Source: an uncultured Bacteroides sp. | GTDB taxonomy: Bacteria > Bacteroidota > Bacteroidia > Bacteroidales > Bacteroidaceae | NCBI GenBank assembly: GCA_902388495.1 | Contig: CABMPP010000053.1 | Location: forward strand, 1 to 15,226 | Length of the DNA: 15,226 nucleotides | Direction: 5' to 3' | In this document: one piece after another, positions 7,665 through 15,153 of the stretch | Layout: the number at the start of each line of letters is the position of its first letter | Position numbering within the stretch: the first letter of the stretch is position 1 | The notes under the pieces: model-generated | Told to the model about the DNA's origin: nothing | Databases searched by the model: none | Seen by the model: only the letters and a program-made list of their open reading frames with translations | Translations under genes and position numbers: made by a program

Positions 7665-9131
7665 TTATTTTCTATTGATTATATCCCTTGCGCAAGGTCC
7701 TTCGTGGTTTGGATAACCGGGGATATGGCTACGCCATCTTTTGTCTGCTTCTACTTTCAGATTACGGTAATCATCTTGGGTGCGGTAGATATAATTATCC
7801 AGTAAAGCGCGATACTGAATGAGGATATCAGCATATTCCGGATTGTTTGCGAGGTTGTGTTTTTCTCCTTTATCCTTGCTCATATCGTATAATTCTTCTC
7901 CGTTACCTTCCAGATAATGGGTGTATTTATATCGAGGACCGCGTATCATTCGTCCGGGACTGACGGTTACTTCATACTCGCTATGCCATTCGGAAGCTAC
8001 GTATGGATGTTGTTTTTCTTGCTTCTTGCCTTTCAGGAAGGGAGCCAGGCTGATGCCGGGTTTATCAGCGGGTACCGGAATGCCTGCCAGTTCGCAGAGG
8101 GTGGGCAGTAAGTCGGTTGTTGGTTGGGTCAGTAACTCTTCCACCGGCTTGGGGCGGGGTTGGATGCCGGGACCGGCTATGATGAACGGTACATTGGTCA
8201 TCTCTTCGTAGAAACTGACTTGCTTGGTCACCATGCGGTGCGATCCCATTCCATCACCATGGTCTGCCAGGACAACGACAATGGTGTTTTTGCCGGCAGG
8301 GGTGGAGTAGAGCGCTTGCAGTACACTGTCTATCTGCTTGGCAACCATTCGCGTGTAGTGCTGGAAGGCAGCAATATAATGCCGGTAATTTTCTTCGTTC
8401 CAATGTGCAGCCTGCATCATGCGCCGGTGGCTGCAACAGATATATTGGATGGGAAGAGGAAGGCTTTTCCAGTTTTCCACTTCAAAGTTGTCGGGTAAGT
8501 CGGGCAGGAATCCGCTGATAGGACTGTCTGTATGTTCCCCTTTGTTTTCGCCGACATATCCGCAGATATTGTGAGGGTTTTGGAAATCGGCTATACATAT
8601 AAAAGGTTCTTTCGGTGGGTTGCTGAGGTAGCTAACGGCATCTTCGCAGGTTCCCACATCCAAAAAGCTGTCGTTATTGACGGGAAATTCGGGGTCGGTG
8701 AATGGTTTGGCAACAGGTTCCTTGTGGCGGAAACCTCTCAGGGCTCCCATATCATGGGTTTTCCCGAAGTGTACGGCTTCGTATCCATTGGCTGAAAAGA
8801 GGCTTCCCAATGTGGGAATGTTGTCGGGCAATGGCGGGTTGATATGTTCATCCGAGTTAGAACGTACATTGGTCTGATGCGGCATCAACCCACTCCATAG
8901 GGCTGCACGTGATGGTTGGCTGAGAGGGCAACCTACATAAGCATTGGCAAATACCACTCCTTGGGAGGCGAGCCGGTCGATGGGAGGAGTGCAACTGGGA
9001 TCAGCGCCGTATGCACCTACAACGCGTTGAGTCAGGTGGTCGCATTGGATAATCAGGAAATTCGGTGATTGTTGTGCTGTCATAGGCAGGCTGCACAGTG
9101 CCATTCCCATAAAAGGATAAAGAGTCTTCAT
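7665..9131 (-). CDS. Serine-type sulfatase (S1 family), periplasmic
   Basis: The 488-residue protein has a cleavable signal peptide (about 1-19, MTAQQ region) with no convincing lipobox, so it is likely periplasmic. It belongs to the alkaline-phosphatase-like S1 sulfatases, which hydrolyse sulfate esters. The signature S-Q-P-S-R (71-75) followed by AALWSG makes Ser71 the residue converted to formylglycine. Serine-type sites need the radical-SAM maturase anSME, which must be encoded elsewhere. Other active-site residues are GKTH (Lys124, His126), NPH (His187), ADHGDGMGSH (Asp290, His291, His298) and Lys303. The first metal motif reads CDH (30-32), with His32 where Asp or Gln is usual. No SusC/SusD pair or other glycan-utilisation gene is adjacent, so the substrate (host glycan or other ester) cannot be told. 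It has its own promoter and terminator. Confidence 0.93.
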   Translation of the reverse strand: MKTLYPFMGMALCSLPMTAQQSPNFLIIQCDHLTQRVVGAYGADPSCTPPIDRLASQGVVFANAYVGCPLSQPSRAALWSGLMPHQTNVRSNSDEHINPPLPDNIPTLGSLFSANGYEAVHFGKTHDMGALRGFRHKEPVAKPFTDPEFPVNNDSFLDVGTCEDAVSYLSNPPKEPFICIADFQNPHNICGYVGENKGEHTDSPISGFLPDLPDNFEVENWKSLPLPIQYICCSHRRMMQAAHWNEENYRHYIAAFQHYTRMVAKQIDSVLQALYSTPAGKNTIVVVLADHGDGMGSHRMVTKQVSFYEEMTNVPFIIAGPGIQPRPKPVEELLTQPTTDLLPTLCELAGIPVPADKPGISLAPFLKGKKQEKQHPYVASEWHSEYEVTVSPGRMIRGPRYKYTHYLEGNGEELYDMSKDKGEKHNLANNPEYADILIQYRALLDNYIYRTQDDYRNLKVEADKRWRSHIPGYPNHEGPCARDIINRK

Positions 9132-9172
9132 TGAATTCAGATTTTATTTGTTTAAGGTTGTTTGTCCGGCAG

Positions 9173-9180
9173 CAAAAGTA
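9173..9180 (-). promoter_or_regulatory. -7 box of the sulfatase promoter
   Basis: The minus-strand TACTTTTG matches TAnnTTTG, 41 bases upstream of the sulfatase ATG. The -33 position, 18 bases further up, reads TTTT and coincides with the T run of the rho terminator. Promoter and terminator therefore share bases. Confidence 0.55.
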
Positions 9181-9198
9181 GGAAAAAGCAGTTATAAA

Positions 9199-9240
9199 AA
9201 AAGCTTCCATCTGCGTTTATGGACGCAAATGGAAGCTTTT
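9199..9240 (-). terminator. Intrinsic terminator of rho
   Basis: Arms AAAAGCTTCCATCTGCGT (9199-9216) and ACGCAAATGGAAGCTTTT (9223-9240) pair along 18 positions with a single C/A mismatch and a 6-base loop. The minus-strand stem ends in a run of seven T residues. It starts 24 bases after the rho stop codon. This is a textbook strong terminator, and the A run on the other flank makes it potentially bidirectional. Confidence 0.9.
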
Positions 9241-9264
9241 GTACTATATTGTAACAGCTTTTCT

Positions 9265-11310
9265 TTAGCTGTTCATGCTCATTAGGAACTCGTCGTTGTC
9301 TTTGGTCTTTTCCAAACGGTCTTTTACGAAATCCATCGCCTCTATCGGGTTCATATCGGCAAGGTATTTGCGCAGAATCCACATGCGGTCCAGAGTCTGC
9401 TTGTCTTGCAGCAAGTCGTCGCGGCGTGTGCTGGAAGCAACGATGTTGACGGCAGGGAAGATACGCTTGTTGGACAAGTTGCGGTCGAGCTGCAATTCCA
9501 TATTACCGGTACCCTTGAATTCTTCGAAGATCACTTCATCCATCTTGGAGCCGGTATCAATCAATGCGGTAGCAAGGATGGTCAGTGAACCGCCGCCTTC
9601 AATGTTACGGGCAGCACCGAAGAAGCGTTTGGGCTTGTGCAGTGCATTGGCATCGACACCACCGGAAAGTACTTTGCCGGAAGCGGGAGACACCGTGTTG
9701 TAGGCACGTGCCAGACGGGTGATAGAATCGAGGAAGATAACGACATCATGTCCGCATTCTACCATTCTTTTGGCTTTCTCAAGAACGATGCCGGCAATTT
9801 TCACGTGGCGTTCGGCCGGTTCGTCGAATGTAGAAGCGATTACTTCGGCATTCACGGTGCGGGCCATGTCGGTTACTTCTTCCGGGCGCTCGTCGATGAG
9901 CAGCATAATCATGTAGACTTCCGGATGGTTGGCTGCAATGGCATTGGCGATATCTTTCATCAAGATAGTCTTACCGGTTTTGGGCTGTGCCACGATCAAG
10001 GCACGCTGACCTTTGCCGATAGGGGCAAAAAGATCGACTACGCGGGCTGATAATGAATCGGAATAACCGCCTTTGCAAAGTCTGAACTTCTCGTCCGGGA
10101 ATAGCGGAGTAAGATGCTCGAAGGGGACGCGGTCACGTACAAAAGCCGGGTCGCGTCCGTTGATTTTGGACACTTTCACCAGCGGGAAATACTTCTCACC
10201 TTCTTTGGGCGGACGGATTACGCCTTCTACCACATCACCGGTTTTCAGGCCGAAGAGCTTGATTTGCGATTGAGATACGTAGATATCGTCCGGTGAAGAG
10301 AGGTAATTGTAATCGGAAGAACGAAGGAAGCCGTAGCCATCCTGCATGATTTCCAGTACGCCGGTTCCGGTAAGGATATCGTCGAATTCGTAGGCTTTTT
10401 CGCGCTCTATCGTTTTGCGCTCCGGAGCAGGAGTATAGTTGTCGCCTGTATTGTACGGCTGCGCGGGGCGCTGTGGCTGTACGGGGCGCTGCTGATAACC
10501 GGGGCGGTTGTTATTATTGTTGTTATTATTATTGTAAGGAGGATTGTTGCTGTTGTCGCGAGGACGCAGACGTGGGCGTTGCAATGGTTGAGGATGCTGT
10601 TCGGCAGGTGTGGCAGCAGGCGCAGCAGGTGTTTCTGCTTTGGTTGCTTCGAATTTGCCGATGAGTTCGGAAGGCAATTCAACCTTTTCTGTCGGAAGGT
10701 CTTCGATAGGAATGAAGTCGTCTTCGGTTTCTGCCAGGATAGGGCTTTCGTCCGGTACAGCTACCTTTTGGGGCTTGTTTTCCACTTTTGTAACTTTCGG
10801 TTCGAAATTCAATTCGGGCTCTATTGTTTTGGGAGTTTCAGTTGCTTTAGGAGCGGCTGTTTCTTCCTCTTTTACCTTGCGGGGACGTCCCGGTTTGCGT
10901 TTGGGGGCAGTTGCCGGTTTTTCTGCAGGAGTAGCGACGGCAGCAGTTGCGGTAGCCGGTTCTTTGGCGGTTTCAGCAGCTTGGGGCTGTTCCTTGGTTG
11001 CAGGAGCTTCCTCTGCTTTCGACTTGGTGAGATCACCGTTTTTGGTAGCTGAGAATACCTTGTCGGCGCCTTCTTTCTTTACGGTTTTTACAGTGACGCG
11101 CGAACGCTTTTGCTTGTCCCCTCCTTTGCGTTCTTCTTTCAGCTTGTCGGCGGCTACTTTCTTGGTAGCGCCTGCGATGGCTTGTTCATCAAGTATCTTG
11201 TAAACAAGTTCTTCTTTTTTGAGTGAGTCTGTTTTTTTAATACCCAGTTCTTGGGCAATAGTTTGCAGTTCCGACAAATTTTTGTCGTTCAGTTGAATGA
11301 TGTTATACAT
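9265..11310 (-). CDS. rho: Transcription termination factor Rho with large disordered insert
   Basis: Rho is the hexameric RNA-dependent ATPase that ends transcription. Starting at the ATG at 11310, the protein is 681 residues against 419 in E. coli. Layout: Rho N domain (1-43, [16 protein letters not shown]), a low-complexity linker (about 44-305), the RNA-binding cold-shock-like domain (about 308-386, with DGYGFLRS and [11 protein letters not shown]), then the ATPase with Walker A QPKTGKT (442-448), [10 protein letters not shown], Walker B VVIFLD (523-528) and the Q-loop SGGVDANAL. The linker is rich in Lys, Glu, Ala and Pro and holds [11 protein letters not shown] (137-147, AT-hook-like) and nine Asn (260-268). 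A frame open to a TTG at 11397 would add 29 residues, but the added part looks unrelated to Rho and overlaps the leader structure, so I reject it. B. thetaiotaomicron Rho is known to carry a comparable disordered region. Confidence 0.97.
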   Translation of the reverse strand: MYNIIQLNDKNLSELQTIAQELGIKKTDSLKKEELVYKILDEQAIAGATKKVAADKLKEERKGGDKQKRSRVTVKTVKKEGADKVFSATKNGDLTKSKAEEAPATKEQPQAAETAKEPATATAAVATPAEKPATAPKRKPGRPRKVKEEETAAPKATETPKTIEPELNFEPKVTKVENKPQKVAVPDESPILAETEDDFIPIEDLPTEKVELPSELIGKFEATKAETPAAPAATPAEQHPQPLQRPRLRPRDNSNNPPYNNNNNNNNNRPGYQQRPVQPQRPAQPYNTGDNYTPAPERKTIEREKAYEFDDILTGTGVLEIMQDGYGFLRSSDYNYLSSPDDIYVSQSQIKLFGLKTGDVVEGVIRPPKEGEKYFPLVKVSKINGRDPAFVRDRVPFEHLTPLFPDEKFRLCKGGYSDSLSARVVDLFAPIGKGQRALIVAQPKTGKTILMKDIANAIAANHPEVYMIMLLIDERPEEVTDMARTVNAEVIASTFDEPAERHVKIAGIVLEKAKRMVECGHDVVIFLDSITRLARAYNTVSPASGKVLSGGVDANALHKPKRFFGAARNIEGGGSLTILATALIDTGSKMDEVIFEEFKGTGNMELQLDRNLSNKRIFPAVNIVASSTRRDDLLQDKQTLDRMWILRKYLADMNPIEAMDFVKDRLEKTKDNDEFLMSMNS
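10507..10533 (-). repeat. Asn-codon trinucleotide tract inside rho
   Basis: Nine consecutive AAT/AAC codons on the minus strand encode a run of nine Asn in Rho's disordered linker. The mixture of AAT and AAC interrupts the repeat. Gain or loss of whole codons would keep the frame. Confidence 0.9.
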
Positions 11311-11385
11311 ACAGTATATGTGTGAATGGTTTAAAATTTCTTCTTTTGAATAGGCATAGATGCACGGTTGCAGGTGTTGTCTGAA

Positions 11386-11483
11386 GCAACTTGGCAAGTT
11401 TACCTTGTAATTTATGATTTAATTGGGATATTTATTATTGAACCGGAAATCTGATTACAATCCTTGCCTCAGCAGGAAGTTGC
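11386..11483 (-). promoter_or_regulatory. Structured rho mRNA leader (candidate regulatory element)
   Basis: Within the leader of about 185 bases, GCAACTT (11483-11477) can pair with AAGTTGC (11392-11386), and GGCAAG (11468-11463) with CTTGCC (11398-11393). The two 3' halves are contiguous, so the result is a 13-bp helix broken only by an 8-base bulge on the 5' side and closing a 64-base loop. A competing local hairpin, AACTT-GCC-AAGTT, uses the same 3' strand, so two exclusive folds are possible. Rho is autoregulated through its leader in E. coli; a similar role here is inference. Confidence 0.45.
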
Positions 11484-11500
11484 AGAATGTTTCAACGGCG

Positions 11501-11508
11501 CAAAGGTA
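11501..11508 (-). promoter_or_regulatory. -7 box of the rho promoter
   Basis: The minus-strand TACCTTTG matches TAnnTTTG and predicts initiation near 11495. That gives rho an unusually long leader of about 185 bases. No exact TTTG lies at the -33 spacing; the upstream DNA is very A/T rich. The rest of the 290-base gap (11311-11600) holds this leader and the divergent promoter; I see no other gene in it. Confidence 0.55.
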
Positions 11509-11561
11509 ATAAATATTTTTGGTTTCATAAATAAATCGCCTTTTTTTTAAATTTAAAACTT

Positions 11562-11569
11562 TATCTTTG
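11562..11569 (+). promoter_or_regulatory. -7 box of the EFR1 gene promoter
   Basis: TATCTTTG matches TAnnTTTG, 31 bases before the ATG. A run of eight T lies upstream (11541-11548), near the -33 region, and AT-rich DNA surrounds it. A TAAGGA at 11587-11592, 8 bases from the ATG, is a fair ribosome-binding site, unusual for this window. Confidence 0.6.
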
Positions 11570-11600
11570 CTGTATTAACAACAACATAAGGAATTGATTT

Positions 11601-12434
11601 ATGAATATAGATGAAGCACATCTGATAACGTTTTCACCTACTCGTACTTCTAAACAAGTAGGCAAGGCAATTGTTCACGGCACGGGAATTTCTTCGGTGA
11701 AAGAAGTGGATTTAACGCTGAAAACGACTGATGAGCAGGTGGTTCCGGCTCATGCATTGGCGGTTATTACAGTACCGGTATATGGCGGGCATGTGGCTCC
11801 TTTGGCATTGGAGCGGATGAAGGACATCCACTCTGACGGTGCGCCTGCCGTGGTGGTAGTGGTCTATGGAAACCGTGCTTACGAAAAGGCTTTGACCGAG
11901 TTGGATGCTTTCGTTACCGAACGGGGCTTTAAAGTGATAGCGGGAGCTACTTTCGTAGGCGAGCATTCGTTTAGCAATGACAGATATCCGGTTGCGGCCG
12001 GGCGTCCGGATGCGGAAGATCTGAAGTTTGCAGAACTTTTCGGCGAAAAGATACGTACCAAGATTGCTGCTGCGGCTGATATGGAGAAACTGTACGGTGT
12101 GGATGTGGCGCGTATTCAGCGGCCTCGCCAGCCTTTCTTCCCTTTATTCCGCTTTTTGCGTAAGGTGGTAAAGTTGCGTAAGAGCGGGGTTCCCATGCCA
12201 CGTACTCCGAAAGTAGATGCGGAACGTTGCACGCATTGCGGGTATTGCGCCACGCATTGTCCTGCGGGTGCTATTATAAAAGGTGATGAGTGCAATACGA
12301 TTGCAGAGAAATGCATTAAATGCTGTGCTTGTGTAAAGGGATGCACGCAGAAGGCACGCACTTACGATACACCGTTTGTGGTATTGCTGGCCGATTGCTT
12401 CAAAAGACAAAAAGAAGATAGGATTATTATTTAG
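11601..12434 (+). CDS. EFR1-type flavodoxin-ferredoxin fusion protein
   Basis: The 277-residue protein has a flavodoxin-like N-terminal half, with FMN phosphate-loop-like FSPTRTSKQ (11-19) and [10 protein letters not shown] (58-67). Its C-terminal end is a 2[4Fe-4S] ferredoxin: [12 protein letters not shown] (Cys210, 213, 216, 220) and [11 protein letters not shown] (Cys238, 241, 244, 248). The middle (about 170-200) is basic and joins the two. This arrangement is the EFR1 family of putative cytoplasmic electron carriers, common in anaerobes; its electron donor and acceptor are not known. The gene stands alone with its own promoter, divergent from rho. Its last 8 bases overlap the end of tilS on the other strand, so no terminator fits between them. 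Confidence 0.9.
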   Translation: MNIDEAHLITFSPTRTSKQVGKAIVHGTGISSVKEVDLTLKTTDEQVVPAHALAVITVPVYGGHVAPLALERMKDIHSDGAPAVVVVVYGNRAYEKALTELDAFVTERGFKVIAGATFVGEHSFSNDRYPVAAGRPDAEDLKFAELFGEKIRTKIAAAADMEKLYGVDVARIQRPRQPFFPLFRFLRKVVKLRKSGVPMPRTPKVDAERCTHCGYCATHCPAGAIIKGDECNTIAEKCIKCCACVKGCTQKARTYDTPFVVLLADCFKRQKEDRIII

Positions 12435-13695
12435 TTATCACTACCAATACTTTCTTCGTCTGTTCATCTACTCTGAACCGATTGTCCGTTCGTTCTCCCA
12501 CTAACCAGATGATATCATCTCCGCAGCAGAGTACCCATTGTTGTTCTTTGCGCAGGAGGGAGAACTTGCGGTCGGTCAGGTAGTCACTTACTTTTTTCCT
12601 TCCTTTCATACCGAAGGGGACGAATGTGTCTCCTTGCCTCCAAAGGCGTAGGGAGAGGGGATGCCGGAGTTTGTCCGCATCAAAACAGGCCGTGCTTTTA
12701 TCACGGGGGATAACGAAGCACGGAGTGTAGTCGTACTCTTTTATCTCCAAGTCAGGCTTTACAACCTCTTGCAGCGGCTCTATCAATAACAGTTCCCGGT
12801 CTTTGACGACGCGCCATCCGGTGCCGGTGAATATCTTGCCCGGCTGACCGTTCAGTGCGCGGTATATGTCTTTTACCTGGGCAGCATTGAACCCCAGGGG
12901 ATATAAGATCTCGAATAAGACTGTTTCCGATGCCGTTTCTTGCTGCAAGGCGCGGATAAGTATACCTTCTTGAGTGAGTATTCGTTTTTTGGTTTCTTCT
13001 ATACCTTTATTATATATAGCGGCTGCATCTTCCAGATGTTCTGCCGTTTTAAGGATGCTCTCTTTTACCGATGGATTGATTTCCTGCATCATGGGCAGCA
13101 GGTTAAGCCGTATCTTGTTGCGGGTGTACTCATCTTGCAGGTTGGTGCTGTCCGTTACATAATCTTGCCCGATGCCGTGCAGGTAGTCAACAATCTCCTT
13201 CCGGTCCAGGCAAAGCAGGGGGCGGACAATCTTTCCATTGCCGGGTTGTATTCCACATAGTCCGTTGATGCCGGTTCCACGGATAAGATTGAGCAGAAAG
13301 GTTTCCACGCTGTCGTCCTGGTGATGGGCAACTGCTATAACAGCGGCGTTACACTCTTTTCGTACTTCTTCAAACCAGTTGTAACGCAGTTCTCTTGCAG
13401 CCATTTCGATGGAAATGTGCCGTTCTTTGGCTTCCCGTTCCGTATCGAAGTGGACGGTGTGCAATGGCACTTGTTGTTCTCTGCATAAGTGGCGGACAAA
13501 CAGTTCGTCCCGGTCCGACTCTGCTCCGCGAAGATGAAAATTGCAATGGGCAGCTTCGCAGATGTACCCTAAGGAGAGGAGCAGGCGCAGCAATGCCACC
13601 GAGTCGGCTCCGCCACTCAATGCCACAAGTATCTTGTCTTCTGTAGAAAAGAGCTTGTTACGGTCGATGTATTGTATTACCTTCTGCTTGTCCAT
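12427..13695 (-). CDS. tilS: tRNA(Ile)-lysidine synthase
   Basis: TilS attaches lysine to C34 of the CAU-anticodon tRNA-Ile, using ATP, so that it reads AUA. The protein is 422 residues from the ATG at 13695. The PP-loop is LSGGADS (26-32), followed by [14 protein letters not shown] (51-64), [16 protein letters not shown] and RGTGINGL, all typical of the N-terminal nucleotide-binding domain. The C-terminal TilS_C domain includes [10 protein letters not shown] and ends in a basic tail. The frame stays open upstream to 13812, but those 39 residues do not look like TilS and cross the promoter, so I use the internal ATG. The gene is divergent from the alcohol dehydrogenase and overlaps the EFR1 gene tail to tail. 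Confidence 0.96.
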   Translation of the reverse strand: MDKQKVIQYIDRNKLFSTEDKILVALSGGADSVALLRLLLSLGYICEAAHCNFHLRGAESDRDELFVRHLCREQQVPLHTVHFDTEREAKERHISIEMAARELRYNWFEEVRKECNAAVIAVAHHQDDSVETFLLNLIRGTGINGLCGIQPGNGKIVRPLLCLDRKEIVDYLHGIGQDYVTDSTNLQDEYTRNKIRLNLLPMMQEINPSVKESILKTAEHLEDAAAIYNKGIEETKKRILTQEGILIRALQQETASETVLFEILYPLGFNAAQVKDIYRALNGQPGKIFTGTGWRVVKDRELLLIEPLQEVVKPDLEIKEYDYTPCFVIPRDKSTACFDADKLRHPLSLRLWRQGDTFVPFGMKGRKKVSDYLTDRKFSLLRKEQQWVLCCGDDIIWLVGERTDNRFRVDEQTKKVLVVITK

Positions 13696-13699
13696 GCTG

Positions 13700-13707
13700 C
13701 AAAGATA
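13700..13707 (-). promoter_or_regulatory. -7 box of the tilS promoter, abutting the start codon
   Basis: The minus-strand TATCTTTG lies only 4 bases upstream of the tilS ATG, with TTTA 18 bases further up as a possible -33 box. Initiation would fall at or within a few bases of the start codon, giving a leaderless or near-leaderless mRNA. Confidence 0.5.
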
Positions 13708-13788
13708 CAAAAGTTTTGTTTTTGGTAAAGTGATACGTGCACAACATAAAAAGAACGTTTGAGAAAAGTAATTCATTTCAAGAAAGTG

Positions 13789-13796
13789 TATCTTTG
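13789..13796 (+). promoter_or_regulatory. -7 box of the alcohol dehydrogenase promoter
   Basis: TATCTTTG matches TAnnTTTG, 36 bases before the ATG at 13833. No clear TTTG occurs at the -33 spacing. It lies within the upstream open part of the frame, which supports the downstream start. Confidence 0.55.
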
Positions 13797-13832
13797 TCCG
13801 GTGATAAAACAATACTTAAAATAAGATTGAAG

Positions 13833-14993
13833 ATGAAAGCATTTGAACAGTTACTGCCGACACGTATTATATTCGGTGCCGGCGAAATCGACCGGTTGGC
13901 TACATTAGAGCTTCCGGGCAAAAAGGCTTTGCTGGTAATTTCCAGCGGAAACTCCATGCGCAAGTATGGTTATGTGGATAAAGTAGTGAAAGGATTGGCT
14001 GAGAATGGAGTCGAGACCGTGATTTACGACAAGATACAAGCTAACCCGATAAAAGAACATGTGATGGAAGCAGCTGCAATCTGTCGCCGCGAACAGTGCG
14101 ACTTCATTGTAGGACTGGGCGGCGGTAGTTCTATCGATTCTGCCAAATCCATCGCGGTGATGGCTTGCAACGAGGGCGACTACTGGGACTATGTAAGCGG
14201 AGGTACCGGAAAAGGACAAACGCCGAAGCATAAGGCTTTGCCGGTCATAGCTATCCCCACTACGGCAGGCACCGGCACAGAGGTAGATCCGTGGACTGTC
14301 ATCACGCACAATAATGAGAAAATAGGATATGGCACGCCCGATACCATGCCCCAAGTAGCAATTGTAGACCCCGCCCTGATGGTTTCCGTTCCGCCCAAAT
14401 TGACAGCCTATCAAGGTTTTGACGCTTTCTTCCATGCTGCCGAAGGCTATCTTGCAACAATTGCAACGCCGGTAAGCGAGATCTTTTCACTTAAGAGCAT
14501 CGAACTCATTGGCCGTTCGCTGGCTAAAGCTGTGAAGAATGGAAATGATTTGGAAGCCCGCAGCGAAGTAGCTCTGGCCAGTACGCTTGCGGGGCTGGTG
14601 GAATCGACCTCAAGCTGTATTTCGGAACACTCTCTTGCACATGCGGTAAGTGCCCTCTTCCCCAATGTGGAACATGGTGCGGCATTGACCTGTATCTCCT
14701 TGGCATGGTTTGCTTCGTTTGTCGATGTAGTGCCCGAACGCTATATGCGTATGGCTGAAGCCTTGACCGGACAGAAAAGCACATCGCCCGCTGACTTCTT
14801 CGCAGCATTGGCCGACTTGCAGGCAGCCTGCGGCATTGATAATATCGCTCTTTCGGAATATGGAGTGACGGAGGAAGACCTCAGCCGTCTTGTACGGAAT
14901 GCACGCGAAACGATGGGAGGACTGTTCGGAATGGATCCGCGTCCTCTGAGTGATGACGAGGTATTGGAAATATACCGGAAGTCCTATAAGTAA
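13833..14993 (+). CDS. Iron-containing alcohol dehydrogenase (butanol dehydrogenase-like)
   Basis: The enzyme is 386 residues from the ATG at 13833, a normal length for group III (Fe-dependent) alcohol dehydrogenases, which interconvert alcohols and aldehydes with NAD(P)H in the cytoplasm. The nucleotide-binding motif is GLGGGSSIDSAK (94-105), followed by PTTAGTGTEV (142-151). Expected metal ligands are Asp197 and His201 (DAFFHAAEGY), His266 (SEHSLAH) and His281 (VEHGAAL). The open frame begins with GTG at 13737, but that would add 32 residues unlike the family and place the start upstream of the promoter box, so the ATG is preferred. It is a single gene, divergent from tilS and followed by repeats. 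The substrate is unknown; detoxification of aldehydes or redox balancing is plausible. Confidence 0.95.
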   Translation: MKAFEQLLPTRIIFGAGEIDRLATLELPGKKALLVISSGNSMRKYGYVDKVVKGLAENGVETVIYDKIQANPIKEHVMEAAAICRREQCDFIVGLGGGSSIDSAKSIAVMACNEGDYWDYVSGGTGKGQTPKHKALPVIAIPTTAGTGTEVDPWTVITHNNEKIGYGTPDTMPQVAIVDPALMVSVPPKLTAYQGFDAFFHAAEGYLATIATPVSEIFSLKSIELIGRSLAKAVKNGNDLEARSEVALASTLAGLVESTSSCISEHSLAHAVSALFPNVEHGAALTCISLAWFASFVDVVPERYMRMAEALTGQKSTSPADFFAALADLQAACGIDNIALSEYGVTEEDLSRLVRNARETMGGLFGMDPRPLSDDEVLEIYRKSYK

Positions 14994-15015
14994 CGTCTCT
15001 CCACTCTATGTAGTG

Positions 15016-15039
15016 TATACGCCTTTGCGTAGGTGTATA
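15016..15039 (+). terminator. Hairpin after the alcohol dehydrogenase gene
   Basis: TATACGCCT and AGGTGTATA form a 9-bp stem with one G-T pair and a 6-base loop, 22 bases after the stop codon. It is followed by GAGAAAACTTCTC, itself a small hairpin, and not by a T run. It may therefore protect or process the mRNA end rather than terminate by the usual intrinsic mechanism. Confidence 0.4.
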
Positions 15040-15104
15040 GAGAAAACTTCTCCGATATAAAGAGAAAAAGTCTGGAATCTAAAGAGAAAAGTTCTTTCTT
15101 TTAG
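15039..15104. repeat. Three tandem 22-nt imperfect repeats
   Basis: AGAGAAAACTTCT (15039), AGAGAAAAAGTCT (15061) and AGAGAAAAGTTCT (15083) recur at exactly 22-base spacing. The first two units also share a GATATAA / AATCTAA tail. The third unit degenerates into TTCTTTTAG. The spacing is about two helical turns. The function is unknown. Confidence 0.75.
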
Positions 15105-15117
15105 TAACTATTCTCTG

Positions 15118-15153
15118 TTCAAGCCTTGCGAACGGATATTCGCAAGGCTTGAA
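15118..15153. repeat. Perfect 15-bp inverted repeat
   Basis: TTCAAGCCTTGCGAA and TTCGCAAGGCTTGAA flank a 6-base loop (15133-15138) without a mismatch. No T run follows on the plus strand (GAATATGTATT). On the minus strand the sequence after the stem is CAGAGAATAG. It could be a factor-assisted bidirectional terminator or a protein-binding site. The rest of the right edge (15154-15226) shows nothing I can assign. Confidence 0.8.

Noticed and set aside
10579..11203. Long plus-strand ORFs opposite rho (157 and 197 codons)
   Set aside because: They are mirror frames of the repetitive Ala/Lys/Pro codons of Rho's linker; composition is low-complexity and there is no start signal or family match.
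11311..11397. 29-residue N-terminal extension of Rho from a TTG start
   Set aside because: The added residues do not resemble a Rho N domain, while MYNIIQLND at the ATG fits the usual beginning of Bacteroides Rho; the region also forms the leader helix.
13696..13812. 39-residue extension of TilS
   Set aside because: It crosses the TATCTTTG promoter box and the divergent promoter region, and has no TilS-like sequence before MDKQK.
13737..13832. 32-residue extension of the alcohol dehydrogenase from GTG
   Set aside because: It starts upstream of the likely promoter box and precedes MKAFEQLLPTRIIFG, the usual family N terminus.
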